Assembly (NCBI GenBank): GCA_046537875.1
Contig: JBKHJZ010000196.1
Coordinates: 1 to 5,844 of the forward strand
From: JBKHJZ01 sp046537875
GTDB lineage: Bacteria; Actinomycetota; Acidimicrobiia; Acidimicrobiales; VFJN01
Length of the DNA: 5,844 nt
Direction: 5' to 3'
This document shows positions 1-5,239 of this stretch, one piece after another. Numbering within the stretch: position 1 is the stretch's first letter; each line of letters starts with the position of its first letter. A program made the position numbers and the translations under genes. The notes beneath the pieces were generated by a model. It was given only the letters and a program-made list of their open reading frames with translations, did no database searches and had not been told where the DNA came from.

Positions 1-38
1 GCCCCTGCCAGCTTCATGCGGATGGGGATCCTGCGCAC
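1..38 (-). CDS. 5' end of an unidentified minus-strand gene, truncated by the window edge
   Basis: Only the first 12 codons are present, reading VRRIPIRMKLAG from a GTG at 36-38 leftward off the window. The start is supported by GGGGAG (45-50 on the minus strand), with a 6-nt spacer to the GTG. An in-frame ATG at 15-17 is a less likely alternative because no comparable ribosome-binding site precedes it. A short basic start of the form R-I-x-I-R-x-K-L is common just before the first membrane helix of membrane-bound sensor kinases and receptors. That is a resemblance only and cannot be tested on 12 residues. The gene diverges from everything rightward to 2360, so 39-229 or 39-448 would hold its promoter. 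Confidence 0.5.
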   Translation of the reverse strand, partial: MRRIPIRMKLAG

Positions 39-44
39 CGTCCA

Positions 45-50
45 CTCCCC
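45..50 (-). promoter_or_regulatory. Ribosome-binding site of the left-edge gene
   Basis: On the minus strand GGGGAG lies 6 nt before the GTG at 36-38. It is the main reason for calling a coding start there. Confidence 0.5.
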
Positions 51-229
51 CGGTCGACTCGCCGCGCCCCGCCACGGTGGGTGAGATGCAGACCTCAGGG
101 CGCTCACGCACCGAGCTCGCAGGGCTTCCGAGCGTCATCCTGCCAGATCGGGGGCCCTCTCGTCGCGTCAGGCGCCGCTCGGCCTCTACTCTGGGCTCGG
201 TCGGCAGAGCGAGATCGGGCGGCGACGTC

Positions 230-331
230 GTGTTCCTGTTCTTCTGCAACCGGCTCGGGTGCCTGGGCTCGATCCTTGTGTCGGTCGTGGTGACGGTCGT
301 CCTCGTGCTGCTGATCCGGGCCTGCACCTGA
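230..331 (+). CDS. Small single-pass membrane peptide (33 aa), hypothetical
   Basis: From the GTG at 230 the frame reads VFLFFCNRLGCLGS, then a hydrophobic helix rich in V and L (about residues 12-29), and ends RACT before TGA. The strong Val/Leu content and lack of charge in the helix look like a selected membrane segment. Two cysteines (6 and 11) flank N-R-L-G. Short peptides with a FxxCNRxGCLGS-type start and one helix feel familiar from actinobacterial genomes, but I recall no function. A weak GGGCGG (217-222) lies 7 nt upstream. The same frame is open from a GTG at 77 or an ATG at 86 (84 or 81 aa), but that extension is low-complexity Arg/Ser/Gly and reads like non-coding GC-rich sequence, so the short form is preferred. 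A TACTCT (187-192) could be a -10 element, but no convincing -35 accompanies it. Confidence 0.5.
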   Translation: MFLFFCNRLGCLGSILVSVVVTVVLVLLIRACT

Positions 332-349
332 TCCGCGCGAGGCCGGAGC

Positions 350-380
350 TGGCGCGCGCAGCACCACGCCAGGCGCGCCA
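350..380 (+). terminator. GC-rich hairpin after the small membrane ORF
   Basis: There is a perfect 8-bp inverted repeat, TGGCGCGC (350-357) with GCGCGCCA (373-380), separated by a 15-nt loop and starting 18 nt after the stop at 331. No T-tract follows, so this is either an actinobacterial-type terminator without a U-run or another structured element in the leader of the following operon. A chance GC-rich match is possible. Confidence 0.35.
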
Positions 381-398
381 TCCGTGCCGGGCATGATG

Positions 399-422
399 GT
401 GTGCGGCACAGTTGTGTGCGGC
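399..422 (+). promoter_or_regulatory. Repeat/palindrome cluster, possible operator upstream of the GntR operon
   Basis: GTGTGCGGC occurs twice, at 399-407 and 414-422, with a 15-bp period. The first copy is also part of the odd palindrome TGTGCGGCACA (400-410), and CACAGTTGTG (407-416) forms a second, overlapping dyad. The cluster sits 27 nt before the leader ORF and about 120 nt before the regulator start, where an autoregulated GntR gene would often carry its operator. FCD-type GntR proteins bind short dyads as dimers. The match is by position and symmetry only, as no family consensus was recognised. Confidence 0.3.
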
Positions 423-434
423 GGGACCCACCAC

Positions 435-441
435 GGAAGGA
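435..441 (+). promoter_or_regulatory. Strong ribosome-binding site of the leader ORF
   Basis: GGAAGGA is followed by a 7-nt spacer and an ATG at 449. It is the best ribosome-binding site in the region before the regulator and much better than anything directly in front of the GTG at 541. Confidence 0.5.
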
Positions 442-448
442 CGACGCC

Positions 449-544
449 ATGCTGCCACCGATGCGCGACCGGGACGATCCGGTCCGCTGTGGCCCCGCAC
501 GAGCCCGGGCGGGAGCGGGTGCTCCGGCCGGGGGCCACCGGTGA
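449..544 (+). CDS. 31-aa leader ORF overlapping the GntR regulator start
   Basis: The frame starts MLPPMRDRDDPVRCG and continues as an Ala/Arg/Gly-rich tail to a TGA at 542-544. It begins 7 nt after GGAAGGA. Its stop overlaps the regulator's GTG at 541 in the string GTGA, the classic arrangement for translational coupling by re-initiation. No run of a single amino acid that would suggest classical attenuation is visible, and no family is recognised. One other reading is that this was originally the N-terminus of the regulator, split off by a frameshift near 541. The leader ends GGHR and the regulator reads GGSHR a few codons in, which keeps that possibility open. The ORF may also be untranslated. 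Confidence 0.4.
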   Translation: MLPPMRDRDDPVRCGPARARAGAGAPAGGHR

Positions 545-1200
545 CGCTGGGCGGCTCTCACCGGACGCTGCGGGAGGTCGTGGTCGACGAGCTCCGGGCG
601 ATGATCACCCGCGGCGAGCTGCGACCAGGGGACCGGCTGATCGAGGACCACCTGGCCGAGCAGCTCGGCGTGTCGCGCAACCCGGTTCGCGAGGCGATCC
701 GGGCGCTGGAGAGCACGGGCCTCGTCGAGGTGCGACCCCGCAAGGGGGCCTACGTCTCGTCCTTCGACCTCGACGACGTGCGCCAGTTGCTCCAACTGCG
801 GGCGGTGCTCGAGGCCTACGCCGCCGAGCTGGCGGCCGCTGCCCACGACCCGGCGGGCATCGGGCGGCTCGCCGAGGTGCTGGCCCGCGGCCGCCACGCC
901 TCGGCGGCCAACGACCTGGTCCGCGCCGCCGAGTGCCACCGCGAGTTCCACGTGGCCATCGAGGACATGGCAGGCAACCCCTACCTGGTCAACGCGGTCA
1001 GCCCGCTGCGCCACCAGACCGAGCTGGTGTTCTCGGTGCTGTCCCCCCACCGCGGCGAGCTGAGCTGGGACGAGCACGAGCACATCCTCGACGCGATCGC
1101 CGCCGGTGATCCCGAGCGCGCCCGCACCGCCGCCCGCACCCACATGGACGAGGTGGTGTCGGCGCTCGAGGAGCAGCTCGGCCGGCCCGCCGGCGAATGA
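541..1200 (+). CDS. GntR-family transcriptional regulator, FadR/FCD subfamily
   Basis: This 219-aa protein is typical in length for an FCD-type GntR regulator, a dimeric DNA-binding repressor that responds to a small carboxylate or amino-acid-like ligand. Residues 10-72 form the winged helix: LRxxVVDELRAMI, then GELRPGDRL, then LAEQLGVSRNPVREAIRALE (recognition region about 38-57), ending in the wing R-P-R-K-G-A-Y-V. Residues 76-213 are the all-helical FCD domain. It carries the family's metal/ligand-site pattern in HREFH (133-137), H179 within DEHEHILDAI, and H201 in THMDEV. The usual Asp of the D-x-x-F-H motif is replaced by His133. The GTG start is chosen because it gives the usual short N-terminus before helix 1 and overlaps the stop of the leader ORF. 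A TTG at 412 in the same frame would add 43 low-complexity residues and is unlikely. Its own stop overlaps the next gene by ATGA, so it most likely controls the FAD oxidoreductase. Confidence 0.93.
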   Translation: MTLGGSHRTLREVVVDELRAMITRGELRPGDRLIEDHLAEQLGVSRNPVREAIRALESTGLVEVRPRKGAYVSSFDLDDVRQLLQLRAVLEAYAAELAAAAHDPAGIGRLAEVLARGRHASAANDLVRAAECHREFHVAIEDMAGNPYLVNAVSPLRHQTELVFSVLSPHRGELSWDEHEHILDAIAAGDPERARTAARTHMDEVVSALEEQLGRPAGE

Positions 1201-2360
1201 TCCGATCTGCCGGCGGGGCGGGCCACGGGGTCGAGGGCCGGGTCGGCCCGGTCGACGTCGTGGTGGTCGGTGCCGGCATCGCCGGCGCCTCGGCGTCCTG
1301 GGCCCTCGCCCGCGAGGGGGCGGAGGTGGTGCTGCTCGAACGCGAGCCGCACCCGGGCCTGCACGCGACCGGTCGATCCGCCGCGCTCACCAACGAGACG
1401 GTCGGCCACCCCGTGGTCGCATCCCTCGCCCGGGCGAGCCGGGGGTTTCTCGACGGGCCGCCGGCCGGCTTCGCCGAGCACCCGCTGCTCTCCCCGCGGG
1501 GGCTGCTGTGGATCGGTGACGATCCGGCCGCGCTCGACCGGCTGGCGGAGACCGCGGGGGTCGGCGTCGCCCGCCGCATCGGCCCGGAGGAGGTACGCGA
1601 GCTGGTGCCTGCGATCAGGCCCGAGCGCGCCGCAGCGGGCGGGGTGCACGAGCACGATGCCCGCTCGGTCGACGTCGCCGCGCTGCTCGACGGCTACCTC
1701 CGCGGCCTGCGACGAGCCGGCGGCGTGGTCTGCCCGCAGAGCCCCGTCGACGCCGCCCGGGCCGTCCCCGGCGGCTGGGAGATCCGGGCCGGACCGACCG
1801 TGCTGTCGTGCCGGGAGCTGGTGAACGCCGCGGGCGCCTGGGGCGACGAGGTGGCCGCCTGCGCCGGGGCGCGCCCGCTGGGCCTGACCCCGCTGCGGCG
1901 CACCGCGTGCATCGTGCGCGCCGGCGCCGATGTCCGGACCTGGCCGCTGGTCATGGACGCGATCGGCGGAGCATACGCCGAGCCCGATGCCGGCGGTCTG
2001 CTGGTCTCGCCCGCCGACGAGACACCGAGCCCGGCGTGCGACGCCCGGCCCGACGAGATCGACGTCGCCCGTGCGGTCGACTGGCTGTGCGAGACGTGCA
2101 CGCTGCCGGGCAGATCGGTGCGCCACGCGTGGGCCGGCCTCCGCACGTTCGCTCCCGACCGGGTCCCGGTGGTCGGCCGGGACCCCGAGGTGAACGGCTT
2201 CTACTGGCTCGTCGGCCAGGGCGGCGCCGGCATCAAGACCGCGCCCGCCCTGGCGGCGCTGGTGGCCGCGGACCTGGCGGGGGGCCCGGCCGCGGTGCCC
2301 GGCGGGGAGCGCCTGCCCGACGAGGTGGTCCGTGCGGTGCGCCCCGACCGATTCCGGTAG
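1197..2360 (+). CDS. FAD-dependent oxidoreductase of the DAO/DadA (D-amino acid or amine oxidase/dehydrogenase) family
   Basis: This is a 387-aa flavoprotein of normal length for the DAO superfamily, whose members oxidise the C-N bond of amino acids, N-methyl amino acids or related amines. The dinucleotide-binding fold starts with VDVVVVGAGIAGASASWAL. GAGIAG at 25-30 is the GxGxxG loop, and E48 at the end of strand 2 should hold the ribose. HATGRSAALTNE (about 56-67) matches the flavin-contacting segment after strand 2. The C-terminal half has WAGLRTFAPDRVPVVG (312-327) and GQGGAGIKTAP (340-350), the second FAD-contact block typical of DadA-like proteins. No signal peptide or membrane helix is seen, so it should be cytoplasmic. 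Its ATG overlaps the regulator's stop by 4 nt without a good ribosome-binding site, indicating translational coupling. The substrate is not readable. Sarcosine, D-amino acids, glycine or taurine-type amines are all conceivable. Confidence 0.88.
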   Translation: MIRSAGGAGHGVEGRVGPVDVVVVGAGIAGASASWALAREGAEVVLLEREPHPGLHATGRSAALTNETVGHPVVASLARASRGFLDGPPAGFAEHPLLSPRGLLWIGDDPAALDRLAETAGVGVARRIGPEEVRELVPAIRPERAAAGGVHEHDARSVDVAALLDGYLRGLRRAGGVVCPQSPVDAARAVPGGWEIRAGPTVLSCRELVNAAGAWGDEVAACAGARPLGLTPLRRTACIVRAGADVRTWPLVMDAIGGAYAEPDAGGLLVSPADETPSPACDARPDEIDVARAVDWLCETCTLPGRSVRHAWAGLRTFAPDRVPVVGRDPEVNGFYWLVGQGGAGIKTAPALAALVAADLAGGPAAVPGGERLPDEVVRAVRPDRFR

Positions 2361-2376
2361 CGCGTTCGAGGGCGGC

Positions 2377-2395
2377 GAGCCCGGGGGCTCCCGGG
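2377..2395. terminator. Possible bidirectional terminator between the converging operons
   Basis: The 35-bp gap between the FAD enzyme stop (2360) and the exporter stop (2396) holds two mutually exclusive hairpins. One is GAGCC (2377-2381) with GGCTC (2386-2390) and a 4-nt loop. The other is CCCGGG (2380-2385) with CCCGGG (2390-2395) and a 4-nt loop. Neither is followed by a T-run on either strand. The position between convergent genes is the main support. Confidence 0.35.
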
Positions 2396-3253
2396 TCACT
2401 GCTCGCCGTGGTCCCGGACCGCAGCGCCGTCCTCGGCGAGCGGCTCGGGCCGTGCGCCCGTGCCCCGCGCGAGCTGCCAGGCCATGCGAGCGGTCACCAC
2501 CAGGAGCAGCAGTGCGAACAGGACGTTCGACGTGGTTTCGGACATGCCGACCGAGATCTTCGAGGCGGCGAAGGCCGAGACGATGCCGGCCAGCCCGACG
2601 ACCACCGCGACCGGCAGATCGGCGTTGCCGTTGCGCCGGTTCCGCCACGTGCCCATCACGGCGGTCGGCACGATCACCGCCAACGACGTGCCCTTCGCCA
2701 CCGCGGGCGGGATGCCGAACAGCACCACCATCGCCGGCACCATGATGATGCCGCCCCCCACCCCGAGGAGGCCCGCCAGCACGCCGCTGGCCACCCCGAT
2801 CAGCACCAGGCCGACGGCGGCGCCCACGGCCAGGTCTGCACGGCCGCCCGCATCGGAGTGGTCGAGGAGCAGGCGGACCGCGGTCACCGCCAGCAGCGCG
2901 GCGAAGGTGACGGCGAGGGCGCGCTGGGGCAACAGGTGCAGCACGTGCGTGCCGATCACGGCCCCGGCCACGGCACCCGCAGCCAGCAGGGCAGCGACCG
3001 GCCAGTCGACCTTGCCCTCGAGCGCGTAGCCGAGCATCGACGAGATCGCGATCGGCAGCACGGCCGCGAGCGAGGTGCCGTGTGCGAGGCGCTGCCCCAG
3101 GCGCATGACCAGCACCAGGGCGGGCACGATCAGGATGCCGCCACCCACGCCGAACAGACCGGAGAGGAAGCCGGCGACCACGCCGACGCCGGCGGCCTGG
3201 ACGATGCGGGGGCGTGGTGGGGCGGAGATGCGCGGTCGGGCCTCGATCGACAC
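2396..3253 (-). CDS. TauE/SafE-family membrane permease (sulfite/organosulfonate exporter-like)
   Basis: This 285-aa protein is polytopic and of family-typical length. The two-fold internal repeat of TauE/SafE proteins is plain: a half starting GVGVVAGFLSGLFGVGGG (GVGGG at 35-39, followed by ILIVP) and a second half starting GVASGVLAGLLGVGGG (GVGGG at 164-168, followed by IIMVP). Each is followed by a conserved xxGTSLAxVxPxA segment. About eight helices are expected. Characterised members export sulfite, sulfoacetate or related anions, and many others are unassigned, so the substrate is open. The GTG at 3251-3253 is chosen because AGGAG lies 7 nt upstream and the start falls just beyond the preceding gene's stop. 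A longer frame up to 3361 would overlap that ATPase by about 90 nt and adds a basic, low-complexity extension. It is the last gene of the transporter operon. Confidence 0.88.
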   Translation of the reverse strand: MSIEARPRISAPPRPRIVQAAGVGVVAGFLSGLFGVGGGILIVPALVLVMRLGQRLAHGTSLAAVLPIAISSMLGYALEGKVDWPVAALLAAGAVAGAVIGTHVLHLLPQRALAVTFAALLAVTAVRLLLDHSDAGGRADLAVGAAVGLVLIGVASGVLAGLLGVGGGIIMVPAMVVLFGIPPAVAKGTSLAVIVPTAVMGTWRNRRNGNADLPVAVVVGLAGIVSAFAASKISVGMSETTSNVLFALLLLVVTARMAWQLARGTGARPEPLAEDGAAVRDHGEQ

Positions 3254-3260
3254 GGGAATG

Positions 3261-3265
3261 CTCCT
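3261..3265 (-). promoter_or_regulatory. Ribosome-binding site that sets the exporter start
   Basis: AGGAG on the minus strand is followed by a 7-nt spacer and the GTG at 3251-3253. It lies entirely between the ATPase stop (3271-3273) and the exporter start, and decides in favour of the short start. Confidence 0.75.
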
Positions 3266-3270
3266 GGGGG

Positions 3271-4296
3271 TCAGCGCACCCAGCAGGCCGCGACGTGCCC
3301 GGGGGCCTTCTCTTCGAGCGGCGGCTGCTCGGTGCGGCAACGATCCTCGGCCAGCGGGCACCGGGTGTGGAACCGGCAGCCCTGCGGAGGGTCGATGGGG
3401 TTGGGGACCTCGCCCGTCAGGACGATGCGGCGCCGCTGGCGCTGCACCGGCGGGTCGGGGATCGGCACCGATGACAACAACGCCTCGGTGTAGGGGTGGA
3501 CGGGGTGATCGTAGACCCGCTCGGCCGGTGCCAGCTCCACGAGCTTGCCGGCGTAGAGGATCGCGATCCGGTGCGAGATGTGGCGGACCACCGACAGGTC
3601 GTGGGCGATGAACAGGTAGCTGAGGCCGAGCTCTTCCTGCAGGTCCTGCATCAGGTTGACCACCTGGGCACGGACCGACACGTCCAGCGCCGAAACGGGC
3701 TCGTCGGCGACGATGAGCTCCGGGCGCAGCGCCAGGGCCCGGGCGATGCCGATCCGCTGGCGCTGGCCCCCGGAGAACGCGTGCGGGTGGCGGTCGACGG
3801 TGTCGTCGGGGAGGCCGCAGCGGTCCAGCAGCTCCACCACCCGGTCCCGGGCATCGGCCGGGTTGCGGGCCAGCCCGTGCACGACGAGCGGCTCGGCCAC
3901 CAGCTCGAGCACCGTCATCCGGGGGTTGAGGCTGGCGTAGGGGTCCTGGAAGACGAGCTGCATGCGCTTGCGCAGGCGCCGCAGCTCCTCGCCGCGGACC
4001 GTGGTGATGTCCTCGCCCCCGAATCGGATCGTCCCGCTGGTGGGGGTGAGCCGGCGGAGCACGGCGCGACCGAACGTGGTCTTGCCGGAGCCCGACTCGC
4101 CCACCAGCCCGACCGTCTCGCCCGCGCCCACCGAGAGCGTCACGTCCTCCACGGCGTGGACCTCGCGACGCGTCCGTCCCCAGAAGCCCTCGCGGCCCAC
4201 GGGGAACCTGATGGTCAGGCCCTCGACCTCGACGAGGGCCGTCGGCGGCGCGGCCGCGGTGTCAATCAATTGTGGCGAAGGCGCTCCAGCAGGCAA
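3271..4296 (-). CDS. dppF: Peptide ABC transporter ATP-binding protein, DppF/OppF type
   Basis: This 341-aa ATPase drives import of di- or oligopeptides or related nickel/peptide-family substrates, as one half of a heterodimeric ATPase. All ABC motifs are intact: Walker A GESGSGKTT (66-74), Q-loop Q117 in VFQDPYASLNP, signature FSGGQRQR (174-181), Walker B LIVADEP (194-200, catalytic E199), D-loop SALD (202-205) and H-loop His232 in IAHDL. The C-terminal extension has HPYTEALLSSVP and then four cysteines (307, 313, 320, 338). The start is a TTG at 4294-4296, chosen because AGGAGG lies 9 nt upstream. No ATG or GTG occurs before the conserved LVEVEGLTIRF. The next in-frame TTG (4267-4269) would remove nine residues but has only GGAG 14 nt away. 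With the longer start it overlaps the first ATPase by 35 nt. DppF is the call by order and the FQDPYASLNP motif; OppF cannot be excluded. Confidence 0.93.
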   Translation of the reverse strand: MPAGAPSPQLIDTAAAPPTALVEVEGLTIRFPVGREGFWGRTRREVHAVEDVTLSVGAGETVGLVGESGSGKTTFGRAVLRRLTPTSGTIRFGGEDITTVRGEELRRLRKRMQLVFQDPYASLNPRMTVLELVAEPLVVHGLARNPADARDRVVELLDRCGLPDDTVDRHPHAFSGGQRQRIGIARALALRPELIVADEPVSALDVSVRAQVVNLMQDLQEELGLSYLFIAHDLSVVRHISHRIAILYAGKLVELAPAERVYDHPVHPYTEALLSSVPIPDPPVQRQRRRIVLTGEVPNPIDPPQGCRFHTRCPLAEDRCRTEQPPLEEKAPGHVAACWVR

Positions 4297-5239
4297 CCTC
4301 GCGACCCTCCTCGTGGGCGTGCATGGGGGGCATCTCGGTGGTGCAGCGCTCGTGCGCCAGCAGGCACCGGGCGGTGAACGGGCAGCCCGCGGGCGGGCGC
4401 ACCAGGTCGGGAGGTGCGCCGTCGATCGACACCAGGCGCTCGGTCACGATGTCGAGCCGGGGGGTCGACCGCAGCAGGCCTCGCGTGTAGGGGTGCCCGG
4501 GGCGGCTGTACAACGCCCCGGTCTCGGCGATCTCGACCAGCTTGCCCGCGTACATCACCGCCACCCGGTCGCACAGGCCGGCCACCACCCCGAGGTCGTG
4601 GGTGATGAGCAGCACGGCGAGGTCGAGCCGGCTCTGGAGCTCGGCGATCAGCTCGAGGATCTGCGCCTGGATCGTGACGTCGAGTGCGGTCGTCGGCTCG
4701 TCGGCGATGAGCAGCTCGGGCTCGCAGGCCAGCGCGATGGCGATGAGCACGCGCTGGCGCATGCCACCCGACAGCTCGTGCGGGTACTGGTCGACCCGCT
4801 CCTGCGGGTTGGCGATGCCGACCAGGTCGAGCAGCTCCACGGCGCGGGCACGCGCCTGCTTCTTGGGGAGGTCGAGGTGGCGGCGGAGGGTCTCGACGAT
4901 CTGCGTCCCCACCGTGAAGAGCGGGTTCAGCGAGGTCATCGGGTCCTGGAAGATCATGGCGATCTCGTGGCCCCGCACCTGGGCGAGGGTGCGGTCGGCG
5001 TCGTGCACGAGCGAGCGGCCCTTCCAGCGCACGTCGCCCCCACAGATGCGCCCGGGCAGCTCGACCAGGCCCAGCATCGCCTGGGCAGTGACGCTCTTGC
5101 CCGACCCCGACTCGCCCACCAGCCCGACGGTCTCGCCGGCGGCGATCGACAGCGAGACGTCGCGCACCGCCCGCACGCGACCCCGGCGGGTGAAGAACTG
5201 GACGTCGAGGTGGTCGACCTCGAGCAGGGTGTCGCCCAT
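4262..5239 (-). CDS. dppD: Peptide ABC transporter ATP-binding protein, DppD/OppD type
   Basis: This 325-aa protein is the second ATPase of the importer. Motifs are complete: Walker A GESGSGKS (42-49), Q-loop Q98 in MIFQDPMTSLNP, signature LSGGMRQR (156-163), Walker B LLIADEP (176-182, catalytic E181), D-loop TALD (184-187) and H-loop His214 in ITHDL. FQDPMTSLNP and SGGMRQR are the forms usual in DppD/OppD, against FQDPYASLNP and SGGQRQR in the partner. The tail holds GHPYTRGLL and four cysteines (286, 292, 299, 317) with the same spacing as in the partner. The ATG at 5237-5239 overlaps the permease stop by one base (TGATG), so it should be translated by coupling. An upstream frame to 5449 is only read-through of permease sequence. 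It is cytoplasmic and docks on the EAA loops of the two permeases. Confidence 0.94.
   Translation of the reverse strand: MGDTLLEVDHLDVQFFTRRGRVRAVRDVSLSIAAGETVGLVGESGSGKSVTAQAMLGLVELPGRICGGDVRWKGRSLVHDADRTLAQVRGHEIAMIFQDPMTSLNPLFTVGTQIVETLRRHLDLPKKQARARAVELLDLVGIANPQERVDQYPHELSGGMRQRVLIAIALACEPELLIADEPTTALDVTIQAQILELIAELQSRLDLAVLLITHDLGVVAGLCDRVAVMYAGKLVEIAETGALYSRPGHPYTRGLLRSTPRLDIVTERLVSIDGAPPDLVRPPAGCPFTARCLLAHERCTTEMPPMHAHEEGREVACWSAFATID
4306..4311 (-). promoter_or_regulatory. Ribosome-binding site inside the first ATPase, for the second ATPase
   Basis: AGGAGG on the minus strand lies within the last codons of the first ATPase gene, 9 nt before the TTG at 4294-4296. It would allow ribosomes to load before the upstream gene ends. 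Confidence 0.5.

Noticed and set aside
187..192. TACTCT as a -10 promoter element
   Set aside because: No convincing -35 at the proper spacing, and single TAnnnT matches are common by chance.
77..229. N-terminal extension of the small membrane peptide
   Set aside because: The Arg/Ser/Gly-rich composition looks non-coding and differs abruptly from the membrane part. It is not excluded, only less likely.
384..1109. 241-codon plus-strand frame starting before the regulator
   Set aside because: It is frame-shifted relative to the regulator, and almost wholly Arg/Gly/Pro/Ala.
981..2648. 555-codon minus-strand open frame opposite the regulator and the FAD enzyme
   Set aside because: It is antisense to two genes with clear family motifs. 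Its translation is Arg/Gly/Ala-rich with no domain, as expected of a GC-driven shadow frame.
3254..3361. N-terminal extension of the exporter to 3361
   Set aside because: It would overlap the ATPase by about 90 nt and adds basic low-complexity residues. AGGAG plus the GTG at 3251-3253 explains the start better.
1808..3493. 561-codon plus-strand open frame
   Set aside because: It overlaps the end of the FAD gene out of frame and runs antisense to the exporter. Composition is His/Arg/Gly/Asp-rich low complexity with no motif.
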